DNA of 64,000 bases, taken from NCBI GenBank assembly GCA_964631945.1, contig CAZWAY010000029.1:1-64000 (forward strand), in the 5' to 3' direction. Below, piece by piece: positions 18,393 to 27,433 of this stretch. The notes under the pieces are model-generated. The model was not told the origin of the DNA. It saw nothing but the letters and a program-made list of their open reading frames with translations, and made no database searches. Position numbers and translations under genes: made by a program. Source of the DNA: JABFRZ01 sp964631945. Lineage in GTDB: Bacteria > Planctomycetota > UBA1135 > GCA-002686595. The first letter of the stretch is position 1. Each line of letters begins with the position of its first letter.

Positions 18393-19601
18393 ATGACCGC
18401 CCCGACGCACGCGCTGACGCTGGTGGCCGAGGCCCGCCCGGAGACGACCGGCGGCGTGCGCTGCCCGCACTTCGGGCCCTGCGGCGGCTGCTCATTCCTG
18501 GACCAGCCCTACGCGGAAGAACTGGCCGGCAAGGCGAGCGCCTTCCAGCGCGTGGCCGAGGCGCACCTCGAGCTCGCCGGCGTGGAGCTGCGCGCGCCGC
18601 TGGCCGCGCGCGAGCCGCTCTTCTACCGCACCTCGCTCAAGGTGCCTTTCGACCTGCGGCGCGGCCAGCCGATCGCCGGCTTCTACCGGCGCGGCAGCCA
18701 CCAGATCGTCGACCTGCACACCTGCGCCATCCAGCACCCCGAGCTCACGCGGCTCTTGCTGGGCGCGCGCGAGCTCGCGGCCGAGCTCGGCACGCCGATC
18801 TACGACGAGCGCTCGCACAGGGGCCTCCTGCGCCACTTCCTGGCGCGGATCGGGGCCGGCACGGGCGAGTGCCTGGCCGGTTTCGTGGTGCGCTACGACC
18901 GCGACCGCGCCACGCTGGCCCTGGCCGAGCGCCTGTTCGAACGTTTCCGCAAGCGCGGCCTGGTGGGTGTGATCGAGAACGTCAACCGCGCGCGCGGCAG
19001 CCAGGTGGTGGGCCAGGAGTCGCGCCTCCTGGTCGGACGCGAAACGCTGAGCGAGCAGAGCGACGGCCTCACGCTGGCGACCTCGCTCACGACCTTCGCG
19101 CAGGTCAACGCGGCCCAGGCCGCGGTCCTGTACGCCGAGGTCGAGCGCCTGCTGGCCCCGCTCGCGGGCCTGCGCGTGGTCGACCTGTTCTCGGGCTACG
19201 GCCCGATCGCGCTGCGCCTGGCGCGGCGCGGCGCCGAGGTGCACGCCATCGAGTACGACGCGCAGGCGGTGGCCGAGGGCGAGCGCGCCGCGGCCGCCAA
19301 CGGCCTGACGCAGCGCGTGCGCTTCGCCGCGGGCGACGCCGGACGCCTGTTGCGCGCGCACGCGGGCCCGATCGACGCGATCGTGGTCGATCCGCCGCGA
19401 CGCGGGCTGGCCCCGGCCCTGGTGCAGCAGCTGTGCGCGCTGGCCGTGCCGCGCCTGGTGGTCGTGTCGTGCTTCCCGGACACGCTGATGCGCGACCTGC
19501 GCGCGCTCGGCCAGACCTATGCGCTGAAATCGCTGGGCACGGTGGACCTCTTCCCGCGCACGCCGCACCTGGAGTCGGTCGCGCTGCTGACGCGCCGCTG
19601 A
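18393..19601 (+). CDS. RlmD/RumA-type 23S rRNA uracil-C5 methyltransferase
   Basis: 402 residues. It lacks the N-terminal TRAM domain and opens with an iron-sulfur motif: C24, C30 and C33 in CPHFGPCGGC, with C111 (DLHTC) as the probable fourth ligand. The SAM-binding motif is VVDLFSGYGPIALRLA. The catalytic section has VDPPRRGL and C360 in VVSCFPDTLMRDL, the nucleophile position of m5U methyltransferases. E. coli RlmD modifies U1939 of 23S rRNA; the target here is inferred and could be another uridine. It follows the SLC13-type gene by 31 bases and converges on the helicase. Confidence 0.9.
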   Translation: MTAPTHALTLVAEARPETTGGVRCPHFGPCGGCSFLDQPYAEELAGKASAFQRVAEAHLELAGVELRAPLAAREPLFYRTSLKVPFDLRRGQPIAGFYRRGSHQIVDLHTCAIQHPELTRLLLGARELAAELGTPIYDERSHRGLLRHFLARIGAGTGECLAGFVVRYDRDRATLALAERLFERFRKRGLVGVIENVNRARGSQVVGQESRLLVGRETLSEQSDGLTLATSLTTFAQVNAAQAAVLYAEVERLLAPLAGLRVVDLFSGYGPIALRLARRGAEVHAIEYDAQAVAEGERAAAANGLTQRVRFAAGDAGRLLRAHAGPIDAIVVDPPRRGLAPALVQQLCALAVPRLVVVSCFPDTLMRDLRALGQTYALKSLGTVDLFPRTPHLESVALLTRR

Positions 19602-19629
19602 ACCGCTCGCGCGGTCGACCGGCGCAGGC

Positions 19630-21702
19630 TCAGGCCGGCCGCGCGCCGCGGCGCGCGCGGGCCTTGCGCTTGCCCTTGGCGGCCCCGGCCCCGGCCACCT
19701 TGGCGCGCTTCGCCCCCGGGCCCTTGGCGCGGGCGGCCGCGCGCACGGACTTCGCCCAGTCCTTGGGCGGTTCCTCGCCCTTGAGCTCGAACAGGAAGCG
19801 CGAGGGCAGCGACTCCTCGCCGCGCCCGAAGCGCGCGCGCGCCTTGGTGTAGCACAGCGTCAGGTTGCGTTGCGCGCGCGTGATGCCGACGTACATCAGG
19901 CGCCGCTCCTCCTCGACCGTGCCCTCGGCCAGCGCGCGGCGGTGCGGCAGCAGGCCCTCCTCGAGGCCCACCAGGTACACGCGCGGGAACTCGAGACCCT
20001 TGGCGGAGTGCAGCGTCATGAGCGTGACGCGCTTGCGCTCGCCCTCCTCGAGCGGCTCGTCGTCGTCCTCCTCCTCCAGCGTGAGCGCGCGCAGGAAGTC
20101 GGCCAGGGCGCTGTCCTTCTTGCGTCCGCCCAGCTTTCTTGCGAGTTCGAGCAGCTCCTCGACCGCGGCCCAGCGCCGCGTGCGCTCGAGCGGGTCGGGA
20201 TAGAGGCGCTCGAGCTCGGCGCGGTAGCCGACGGCCTCCAGCGTGCGCTCGACGAACGCCACCAGCGTGAGCCCGCGCGGCTCGCGCAGGCTCGCCAGCA
20301 GGCGGCAGAAGTCGCGCCCGGCCTCGGCCGCGGCCGCCCCGACCCCCTCGATCCCCCCCTCGCTCGCGGCCGCCTCCTCGAAGGCCTGGGCCAGCGGGAT
20401 GCGCCGCGCGCCCGCGTGCGCCAGCACGCGCTCCAGGCTCTTCGCGCCGAGCCCGCGCGGCGGCGCGCTCACCGCGCGCGCGAAGGCCAGCTCGTCGTCC
20501 GGCTGCAGCATCAGCTTCAGGTAGGCGATCACGTCGCGCACCTCCTTGCGGTCGAAGAACGAGCGTCCGCCCACCAGCACGTAGGGCACGGCGCGCGCGC
20601 GGAACTGCTCCTCGTAGGCGCGCGCCTGGGGTCCGGTGCGGAACAGCACCGCGAAGTCGCCGAAGCGCGCCGCGCGCCGGCCGACCAGCGCCAGGATGTC
20701 GCGCGCCACGTGGTCGGCTTCCTCCGTCCCGTCCTCGGCCAGCACCAGCTGCAGCGGCTCGCCGGGGCCGAGCGCCGAGCGCAGTTCCTTGGGATGGCGG
20801 TCGGCGTTGTGCGCGATGACGCGGTTGGCGGCACGCAGGATCGGCTCGGTCGAGCGGTAGTTCGTCTCGAGCCGCACCACGCGCGCGCCCGGGAAGTCGC
20901 GCTCGAAGTGCAGGATGCGCCGGACGTCGGCGCCCCTCCAGCCGTAGATCGACTGGTCGTCGTCCCCCACCACGCACAGGTTGCGGTGCAGCCCGGCGAT
21001 GCCGCGCACGATCTCGTACTGCGGCGCGTTGGTGTCCTGGTACTCGTCCACCAGCACGTAGCGGAAGTGCTCGCGCAGCGCCGGCAACGGTCCGTCCTTG
21101 CGCTTCAGCAGCTGCACGGTGCGCAGCAGCAGGTCGTCGAAGTCGATCGAGCGCGTGCGCGCCAGTTCCTCCTCGTAGCGCGAGAAGGCGCGGCCCACCA
21201 GTTCCTCCTGCTCGTCGCCGGCCTTGGCCAGGAAGGCTTCGGCCCCGATCAGGCGGCTCTTCAGCAGCGAGATGCGTGCCTGCAGGTCGCCGGGCTGGAG
21301 CGTCGCGCCCTCCACCGCGAGGGTGCGCAGCACGCCGCGCATGAGCGCCAGCTGGTCGGCGCTGTCGCTGATCACGAACGAGCGCGCCAGGCCCACCAGC
21401 GCCCCGTGCTCGCGCAGAACCTGCACGCAGAAGGAGTGGAACGTGCCCACGAAGGGCAGCGTCGCGCGCTCCTTGCCGACCAGCGCCGCCAGGCGCGCGC
21501 GCATCTCGCGCGCGGCCTTGTTGGTGAAGGTCACGGCCAGGATGCGCTCCGGCGGCACGCCCTGGGCCACCAGGTGCGCGATGCGCACCGTGATCACGCG
21601 CGTCTTGCCGCTGCCCGCGCCGGCCAGCACCAGCAGGGGACCCTCGGTGTGCAGCACGGCGGCGCGCTGCTCCGGGTTCAGCTTGGCGAGGAGCTCGGTC
21701 AC
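19630..21702 (-). CDS. UvrD/Rep/PcrA-type superfamily 1 DNA helicase
   Basis: 690 residues from a GTG. All SF1A motifs are visible: Q-motif LNPEQRAAV, Walker A AGAGSGKTR, VTFTNKAA, GTFHSF, DEYQDTN (Walker B), GDDDQSIYGWRGA, LETNYRS, and motifs V/VI near LMTLHSAKGLEF and RLMYVGITRAQ. The C-terminal 60 residues are a Lys/Ala/Arg-rich tail. It unwinds DNA 3'-5' in repair or replication restart. The length fits UvrD/PcrA/Rep, and I cannot decide among them. A TACCCT box lies 15 bases upstream of the start codon on the reverse strand. Confidence 0.95.
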   Translation of the reverse strand: MTELLAKLNPEQRAAVLHTEGPLLVLAGAGSGKTRVITVRIAHLVAQGVPPERILAVTFTNKAAREMRARLAALVGKERATLPFVGTFHSFCVQVLREHGALVGLARSFVISDSADQLALMRGVLRTLAVEGATLQPGDLQARISLLKSRLIGAEAFLAKAGDEQEELVGRAFSRYEEELARTRSIDFDDLLLRTVQLLKRKDGPLPALREHFRYVLVDEYQDTNAPQYEIVRGIAGLHRNLCVVGDDDQSIYGWRGADVRRILHFERDFPGARVVRLETNYRSTEPILRAANRVIAHNADRHPKELRSALGPGEPLQLVLAEDGTEEADHVARDILALVGRRAARFGDFAVLFRTGPQARAYEEQFRARAVPYVLVGGRSFFDRKEVRDVIAYLKLMLQPDDELAFARAVSAPPRGLGAKSLERVLAHAGARRIPLAQAFEEAAASEGGIEGVGAAAAEAGRDFCRLLASLREPRGLTLVAFVERTLEAVGYRAELERLYPDPLERTRRWAAVEELLELARKLGGRKKDSALADFLRALTLEEEDDDEPLEEGERKRVTLMTLHSAKGLEFPRVYLVGLEEGLLPHRRALAEGTVEEERRLMYVGITRAQRNLTLCYTKARARFGRGEESLPSRFLFELKGEEPPKDWAKSVRAAARAKGPGAKRAKVAGAGAAKGKRKARARRGARPA

Positions 21703-21932
21703 GGCGGGAGGGCGCGCAGGGTACGCGCCCTCGCCCCGCGCTCAAGCGCCTTCTTCGCGCCCGCGCGCGGGCGGGGACGATCGAGAGCGGCACGCCCGGA
21801 AGGGGTTTCGCAGGCCGGGTCCGGGGAGCCGGCGATGGGTGCACAGGACGGCGGCGGAGGCGCGCGCCTCGAAAGGGATTCCCCGACCCGCCGCGGACGC
21901 GCCGGCCATACTTCGCGCAAGGGAGGCCCACC

Positions 21933-22388
21933 ATGATCCTTGCTCGCCTCGCGAGCGTTCCGGGACGCTGGATCGTCGCCGGACTCGCGCTGCACGCGCT
22001 CGCGGCCGCACTGTTCCTGTCCAGCACGCTCTCCTCGAACCCGGAGCGCGCGCGCAAGCCCGCCGACGCCGCCCGACCCGCGCCGGACGGACGACGCGAA
22101 ACGGGGCTCGTGCCCGCGGCCCCGCAGGAGACCGCGCGACGCCAGCCGGCGCGCGAGCCGAGCCCGCAGCGCGCGCTCGAGGAACGCGTGCAGCAGGCGA
22201 CCACCGCGCTGGTGCAGGCCCTGGACACGTCCGCCTACGAGGACCAGCGCTGGTTGGAGACCGTCCGCGAGCACGCCCGTGCGCTGGGCGCCGACGCACG
22301 CCCGATGCTCGAGGCGCTGCTGGCCGACGGCGAGGGCCCGGTCGCGCTGCACGTCGCCGCGAGCGAACTCCTGGCCGCTCTGCCCTGA
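21933..22388 (+). CDS. Small membrane-anchored protein of unknown function
   Basis: 151 residues. A hydrophobic segment at residues 13-34 (GRWIVAGLALHALAAALFLSS) would anchor the N-terminus; a Pro/Arg-rich linker follows, then a helical C-terminal half (ALEERVQQATTALVQALD, AADARPMLEALLADGEGP-type helices). No family is recognised. It is kept as real because it has GGGAGG eight bases before the ATG, codon use like its neighbours, and a TACTTC box further upstream. It converges on the DUF1028 gene. Confidence 0.6.
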   Translation: MILARLASVPGRWIVAGLALHALAAALFLSSTLSSNPERARKPADAARPAPDGRRETGLVPAAPQETARRQPAREPSPQRALEERVQQATTALVQALDTSAYEDQRWLETVREHARALGADARPMLEALLADGEGPVALHVAASELLAALP

Positions 22389-22419
22389 GGGTGGCCCGAC
22401 CACGCGGGGCGCTGGCGCC

Positions 22420-23940
22420 TCAGGGCAGGATGTCGAAGCCGACGGCCTCGGTCGTGAAGCGCTGACCGCCGGCCGTGATCAGCGCGGCCCACGAGAGGCG
22501 CTGGCCGATCAGCGGCACCAGGGCTCCGGGTGGCGCACGCAGCGCGGCCTCGGCCCGCCCCGTGGCGTCGAGCACGCCGCGCGTGCCGGGCAGGAGCTCG
22601 GCCTGGCCGGCCAGGCGCGCGGACAGGCGGAACCAGGCGTCGCGCACGAGCGGCAGCCGCACGCCGCGCCCCACCGGCGTCCCGGGCGTGGTGCCGCTGG
22701 CGCTGGCGAGCAGCAGGTAGGCTCCGCCGGCGAGCTCGGGTCGCTGGAGCACGAAGGGCGCCGCGCCGCCCGCGTGCGCCGGAAGATCGGTGACGCCGAC
22801 GTGCAACGCCGCGGGCGCATCGCTGCGCACCTTGAGGTACGGATAGAGCGTGGCGCGCACGAGCTCGTCCTCGACCCGGATCGCCAGGCGATCGACGCCC
22901 ACGCGCTGCGTGGCCGTGACGGTGAAGCGATAGCGCCCGTCCCCGAGGTCCGTGACCGGGCCGAGCAGCGCGTTCAGGCGCTCGCCACCGGCCGCGCCCA
23001 CGCGCACCGTGGCGCCGCCGTGCGTGAGCGGAACGCCGTCGACGTCCACCAGGTGCACGACGACCTCGCGCTTCGTCAGGCCGTCGGCCGGCAGGGCGGG
23101 CACCGCATCGACGTGCGAGCGGATGCCGTCGGGCCGACCCGCGCGCGCGGCGCGCCAGTCGCCGTAGAGGCCGTGCAGCATGAGCACGGGATCGGGATCG
23201 GGACGACGGCCACGCGCGTTCAGGCTGAGGTGGAACGAGGGCAGCTGGCAGTCCGCGCCCGTGAGGCACGCCGGCTGCTCGTCGCCCATGCGGGCCACCA
23301 GCATGAAGGCGCCGTGGGCGGACTTGCGGAAGTTGGCGGGCGGGCAACCACAGGAGGTCGGGCGCGGACCGGTGGGGCACGAGCAGCGCCCGTCCCCGCC
23401 CAGCGCGCGCGCGGCCTCCATGCCGGCCAGCAGCCGCTGACCGAGGTCGCCGTTGGTGTTCAGGAGCGCGCGCTCCGCGTCCTGCACGACCAGGAACCCC
23501 GTGAGCACGTTGCCCTGGATCGCGTAGGCCAGATCGCCGACCTGCCCGGCCAGGCCACCGCGCGCGTTCTGCGTGCCGTTGCCCGAGAAGGTCACGGGCG
23601 CGCCGGGGTAGAGCGCGACGATGCCGGACTGGAGCTCGCCCACGTTCGGCTCGGCGCTCTGGACGAGCAGCAGGATGTCGGCGGGCGAGAGGCGCTGGCG
23701 CAGCCCCGCGGCCATCGGCACCAGGTCCGTGTACGAACCCGAGGCCTGGATCACGCCCCCGCCGAGGCCCGGGAGGGCCACGGGCAGCTGGCTGATCAGG
23801 TAGATGTTGTCGATGCAGGTGGCTCCTGCCACGCCGACCTCGCCGGTGCGGCGGTTCACGACCACGATCGACCAGGTGGCGCCGGCCGGGCCGACGAACA
23901 CGCTCGAGCACAGGATGAGCAGCAGTACGCGGCGCAGCAT
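22420..23940 (-). CDS. Secreted DUF1028 family protein with cysteine cluster
   Basis: 506 residues. A signal peptide (MLRRVLLLILCSSVFVGPAGA) is followed directly by TWSIVVVNRRTGEVGVAGATCI, the start of the DUF1028 domain, whose fold is related to Ntn-hydrolases. The domain runs to about residue 260 and contains an unusual cysteine group, CSC-x8-CGC, with two further cysteines soon after. The C-terminal half is beta-sandwich-like (DGLTKREVVVHLVDVDGVPL). An AGAAT-type -10 (TAGAAT) and GGAGG precede the ATG. Enzyme activity in this family is not established, so no reaction is claimed. Confidence 0.82.
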   Translation of the reverse strand: MLRRVLLLILCSSVFVGPAGATWSIVVVNRRTGEVGVAGATCIDNIYLISQLPVALPGLGGGVIQASGSYTDLVPMAAGLRQRLSPADILLLVQSAEPNVGELQSGIVALYPGAPVTFSGNGTQNARGGLAGQVGDLAYAIQGNVLTGFLVVQDAERALLNTNGDLGQRLLAGMEAARALGGDGRCSCPTGPRPTSCGCPPANFRKSAHGAFMLVARMGDEQPACLTGADCQLPSFHLSLNARGRRPDPDPVLMLHGLYGDWRAARAGRPDGIRSHVDAVPALPADGLTKREVVVHLVDVDGVPLTHGGATVRVGAAGGERLNALLGPVTDLGDGRYRFTVTATQRVGVDRLAIRVEDELVRATLYPYLKVRSDAPAALHVGVTDLPAHAGGAAPFVLQRPELAGGAYLLLASASGTTPGTPVGRGVRLPLVRDAWFRLSARLAGQAELLPGTRGVLDATGRAEAALRAPPGALVPLIGQRLSWAALITAGGQRFTTEAVGFDILP

Positions 23941-24023
23941 GGGGGCCTCCGCCCCCCATTCTACGCGTCTTCGGGCGCGGCGCGGCGGCCGCGTTCCAAG
24001 CGCACCATCGGCCCGCAAGGAAA

Positions 24024-24056
24024 CGGGCCCGGCGTGCGCGACGCGCGCCGGGCCCG
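24024..24056 (-). terminator. Intrinsic terminator of the met-zincin gene
   Basis: Perfect 11-base stem: CGGGCCCGGCG (24024-24034) pairs with CGCCGGGCCCG (24046-24056), 11-base loop. On the reverse strand the stem is followed by TTTCCTT, and it lies 21 bases beyond the stop of the met-zincin gene. Confidence 0.75.
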
Positions 24057-24077
24057 CGAGCACGGAATCAGCGACGG

Positions 24078-26960
24078 TCAGCGCGGCGCGCCCGTCTCCT
24101 GGCCGCGGAAGTTGAGGATCATCGGCGCGCCCTGGGCGGCGTTGAGGCTGTAGCTCGCGTCGAGCGCCTTGGCGATGCGCGCCTTGGCGTCGGCCAGGTG
24201 CGCGCGGGTGTAGGCGTCGAGGTCCTCCTCCAGCGCCGCGTCGATCGACTTCTCCAGGTTCCCCAGGGTCATGCGGGCGAGCAAGGCGATCGAGCGCGTG
24301 GAGGACGAGTAGCCCCTCTGCAGGGACAGGTCGATCATGCGCTCGAGGTGCTCGCGCTGCAGGTTGCGGCGCAGACTGGTGATGGCCGGAGTGCGCACGG
24401 TGAAGGCCTTGGCCTTGGCGAAGCTGGCCTCGCGCGCCTTGCCGCCGTTGCCGCCGAAGCCGATCTCCTGCCAGGCCGCGGTCGAGACCGTGTCCAGCAG
24501 CTCGGGCAGGGTGAGCACGTCCTGCTCGGCCGGCACCGAGAGCTCGGTGTCGTACACGCGCCGCAGCGTGGTCGGATTCAGCAGGCGCGTCATGACCGAG
24601 GCCTGGATGCCGGCGATGCGGTCGTGGATCGGCCAGGTCGCTTCCGCGCTGGCGTTGCCGCCCTCCCAGTCGCCGAACTTGTCCACCGTCATGCGCGCGA
24701 GCAGCTCGGGCGTGAGCCCGAAGGCCTGCTCGAAGAACGAGTGCTTCAGCACGAAGGCCAGGGCCGCGCGCTGGCGCTCGGCCGGCACCGCCTCGACCGG
24801 CTTGCGGTCGCCGGCATCGCCCTTGCGGTCGCGCACCACGAACGAGCCGCCCAGCCAGCCGCTCAGCATGCTCACCGCGCCGATCTGGGTGCCGAGCGTG
24901 ATCTCGTAGCCGCGCCGGGCCTTGGCCCACGACTCGCCGTCCTTGACGAACTTCTCCAGCAGACGCGCGCGGCTCAGGTCGGTGAGCTGCATGCGGCTCT
25001 CGGCGAAGGCCAGCGGATCGGACGCGAAGTCGTAGGTGCGCGCCAGCGGGTCGGGACCGCCGGTGTCCTCGTCGGTCGCGTAGGTCAGCTCGGGCTCGGA
25101 CACGCGCGCGAGCACCTTGACGGGATCGTCGAAGGTGTAGCCGTACTCGATGGCCCACAGGTCGTAGGGCCCGACGCCGAGCATGTCGATGTCCCCCTGC
25201 AGCTCGCCCTTGTCGTTCAGGACCACGTTGATCGGCAGGTAGTCCATCACCGAGCCGGCGAAGGGCTGCTTGCCCTTGATCTCGGGGCTGTTGATCTTCT
25301 CGAGCGAGTAGATGCTGGAGGCCTTGAAGTTGTGGCGCAGGCCGAGGGTGTGGCCGACCTCGTGGCTGACCAGCTCGGTCAGCACCGGCCCGAGGAACCA
25401 CTCCGGGATGCCGTCGATGGACTCGCCCTTGGCCTCACCCTCCGGCTTGGCCTCGAGCAGGCCGAGCGTCTCGAAGGTCATGCCGGCGAAGGCCATGCTC
25501 ATGGCCTTGGCGTCGCTGACCATGCACAGTCGCGCGGAGCGCGGCAGCTTGCTGGCCAGCGCGAACACCTCGGGGTTGGCCAGCACGCTGCCGTCGCCGA
25601 AGGCGGCCTCGTAGGCCACCGGGCCGAGCAGGGCGCGGCGCGCGCTCTCGGCCAGCAGGCGATCGCGCTCGCTGGGCGAGGCCAGACGCACGCGCGGATC
25701 CCAGTCGGGGTGCTGGTCCAGCCAGCGCAGCGTCTCGGGCGTCAGGCCCTCCATCGCCGCCTGCGGCAGGAACTCGTTGGCCTGGAACCAGAAGTGGCGG
25801 ATCCAGCCGTCGGTGAGGACCACGTCGGCGTCCAGGATCTGCCCGGTCTCCGGGTGCGCGCGCGAGGGCCCGATGGCGGTGCCGATGTCGTTCGACAACC
25901 AGCGGATGAAGTTGTAGCGCACGTCCTCCGGATCCTTCTCCATGTTCGCGCCGGTGACCTTGTCCTGGTACTGGACGACCATGGCGTCGGAGATCCCGAT
26001 CTTCTCGAAGGCCTTGTTCCAGGCCAGGACACCGTCCTTCACGAAGCGGCGGTAGCGCACCGGCACGGTGTGCTCGAGGTAGAACACGATCGGTTCCTTG
26101 GGCGGCGAGAGCTTGAGGCTCGGGTCGGCCTTCTCGAGGTTCCAGCGCGTGATGTAGCGCTGCCACACGTCGTCGTCGCGGAACTTGCCGAGGTCGCGGA
26201 ACGAGGTCGTGAAGTAGCCGACGCGCTCGTCGGCCTTGCGCGGCTTGTAGGAGGAAGTCTGCGGGACCTCGCTGATCGAGAAGTGGAAGGTCTTGAACAC
26301 CCCGCCGGTGGCGCCCCGGCGCGTGTCGTTGATCGGGACCTCGAAGGCGACCTCGATGTTCTTCGGGAAGGCCTTGGCCTTGGCGATCGTGGCCAGGCTC
26401 TTGCGCACGTTGCTCTCGCCGTAGAACACGCCCAGGTTGCCGAGCAGGAGCTCGTCGAGGTCGATCACGGGCTGGCCGCCCGGTCCCATGCACACGATCG
26501 GGACGTCGACCAGCACGTGGTCGGTGAAGTGGTTCTCGAGCGAGTCCTTGGACTCCTGGTCGCCGCTGGAGCGCGTCTCGAGGTTCGGCTGGATCAGCGC
26601 CACGCGCTTGTCGAAGCGCTTCCAGTGGACGTAGTACTCGCCCAGCTGCAGGCCCGCGAAGAGTTCGCCCGTGGGCATCGTCAGCGCGAAGAACTGCTTC
26701 TGGTTGGCGAAGCCGGCCGGCAGCTCGGCCAGCATCTGGCCGTCCTTCTTGCGCTGCCACAGGCCGTAGAAGCTCGTGCCCTCGGCGGTCGAGACGACCT
26801 TCTCGAAGTCCTTCGAGACCTCCTCGAAGCTCGGGAAGTCGGGCTTGTTCTCCTTGTCGGCCTTGTCGGCCTTCTCGGGTTTGCCCTCGGGCTTCTCCTG
26901 TCCAAGGGCCAAGGGCGCGAGGAACAGGGCGACGATCAGCCAGCTCGACTTCATGCGCAT
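24078..26960 (-). CDS. Secreted zinc-dependent met-zincin (DUF5117/DUF4953 type)
   Basis: 960 residues from the ATG at 26960, preferred over the ATG two codons later because GGAG lies six bases upstream. A signal peptide ends near LAPLALG, followed by a Lys/Glu-rich linker. The N-terminal half matches DUF5117-like sequence (VALIQPNLETRSS, FHFSISEVPQ). The catalytic motif HEVGHTLGLRHNF gives zinc ligands H533, H537 and H543 with general base E534, and a Met-turn candidate follows (SVMDYLPINVV). The family is large, extracytoplasmic and poorly characterised. It is divergent from the large diheme peroxidase and has an intrinsic terminator. Confidence 0.9.
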   Translation of the reverse strand: MRMKSSWLIVALFLAPLALGQEKPEGKPEKADKADKENKPDFPSFEEVSKDFEKVVSTAEGTSFYGLWQRKKDGQMLAELPAGFANQKQFFALTMPTGELFAGLQLGEYYVHWKRFDKRVALIQPNLETRSSGDQESKDSLENHFTDHVLVDVPIVCMGPGGQPVIDLDELLLGNLGVFYGESNVRKSLATIAKAKAFPKNIEVAFEVPINDTRRGATGGVFKTFHFSISEVPQTSSYKPRKADERVGYFTTSFRDLGKFRDDDVWQRYITRWNLEKADPSLKLSPPKEPIVFYLEHTVPVRYRRFVKDGVLAWNKAFEKIGISDAMVVQYQDKVTGANMEKDPEDVRYNFIRWLSNDIGTAIGPSRAHPETGQILDADVVLTDGWIRHFWFQANEFLPQAAMEGLTPETLRWLDQHPDWDPRVRLASPSERDRLLAESARRALLGPVAYEAAFGDGSVLANPEVFALASKLPRSARLCMVSDAKAMSMAFAGMTFETLGLLEAKPEGEAKGESIDGIPEWFLGPVLTELVSHEVGHTLGLRHNFKASSIYSLEKINSPEIKGKQPFAGSVMDYLPINVVLNDKGELQGDIDMLGVGPYDLWAIEYGYTFDDPVKVLARVSEPELTYATDEDTGGPDPLARTYDFASDPLAFAESRMQLTDLSRARLLEKFVKDGESWAKARRGYEITLGTQIGAVSMLSGWLGGSFVVRDRKGDAGDRKPVEAVPAERQRAALAFVLKHSFFEQAFGLTPELLARMTVDKFGDWEGGNASAEATWPIHDRIAGIQASVMTRLLNPTTLRRVYDTELSVPAEQDVLTLPELLDTVSTAAWQEIGFGGNGGKAREASFAKAKAFTVRTPAITSLRRNLQREHLERMIDLSLQRGYSSSTRSIALLARMTLGNLEKSIDAALEEDLDAYTRAHLADAKARIAKALDASYSLNAAQGAPMILNFRGQETGAPR

Positions 26961-27433
26961 GTCGGACTCCACCAGGAGGAACGGGGCGCCGACGGCGAAC
27001 CCTCGGCGAGCCCTCTGGACTTGGATCAGGGGCGAGGATTGTGTCCGCAGGGGCCGGAGCCGTCTACCGGGCAACACGCCCCGAACAGGGCCAATTCCAG
27101 GACCAGGGCCCGAATCCTTGCGCGGAATCGCGAGAGAAGTGGCCCCTGTCACCGAGCGCGTAGGGCGTCGCAATGAGCCTGGTCGGGCCCCGGGGAAGGC
27201 CCCCACGGGGCTCGAGGTCCCGGCCGAGGCGCCCCGCTTCCTACGAAGTCCCATCGCCGACCTACGCACCCCGAGTACGCACTCGAATACGCACTCCTAC
27301 GGGCGACGGCGGTTTCGAGCGCTCCTAGCCTGCGACGCGGATCGCAGACCGTCGGGCGAGGTGGATCCGACCCGCAGGGCCGGGGCCTCGCCACGCGCGC
27401 CGATCCGGGTCACCAGTCACGGAGAGTTCCATC
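26961..27433. other. 473-base intergenic region between divergent secreted-protein genes
   Basis: No convincing gene is seen. It must hold the divergent promoters for the met-zincin (left) and the large peroxidase (right). It contains three spaced copies of TACGCAC(C/T)C at 27263-27296 and a TAGCCT hexamer at 27326-27331. Composition is slightly less GC-rich than the flanking genes. Confidence 0.6.
27263..27296 (+). repeat. Three 9-base direct repeats, TACGCAC(C/T)C
   Basis: Copies start at 27263, 27276 and 27288, spaced 13 and 12 bases apart, so they lie roughly on one face of the helix only if the protein tolerates the offset. They sit 140-170 bases upstream of the large diheme peroxidase gene. 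A regulator-binding array is the likeliest reading; chance cannot be excluded. Confidence 0.45.
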
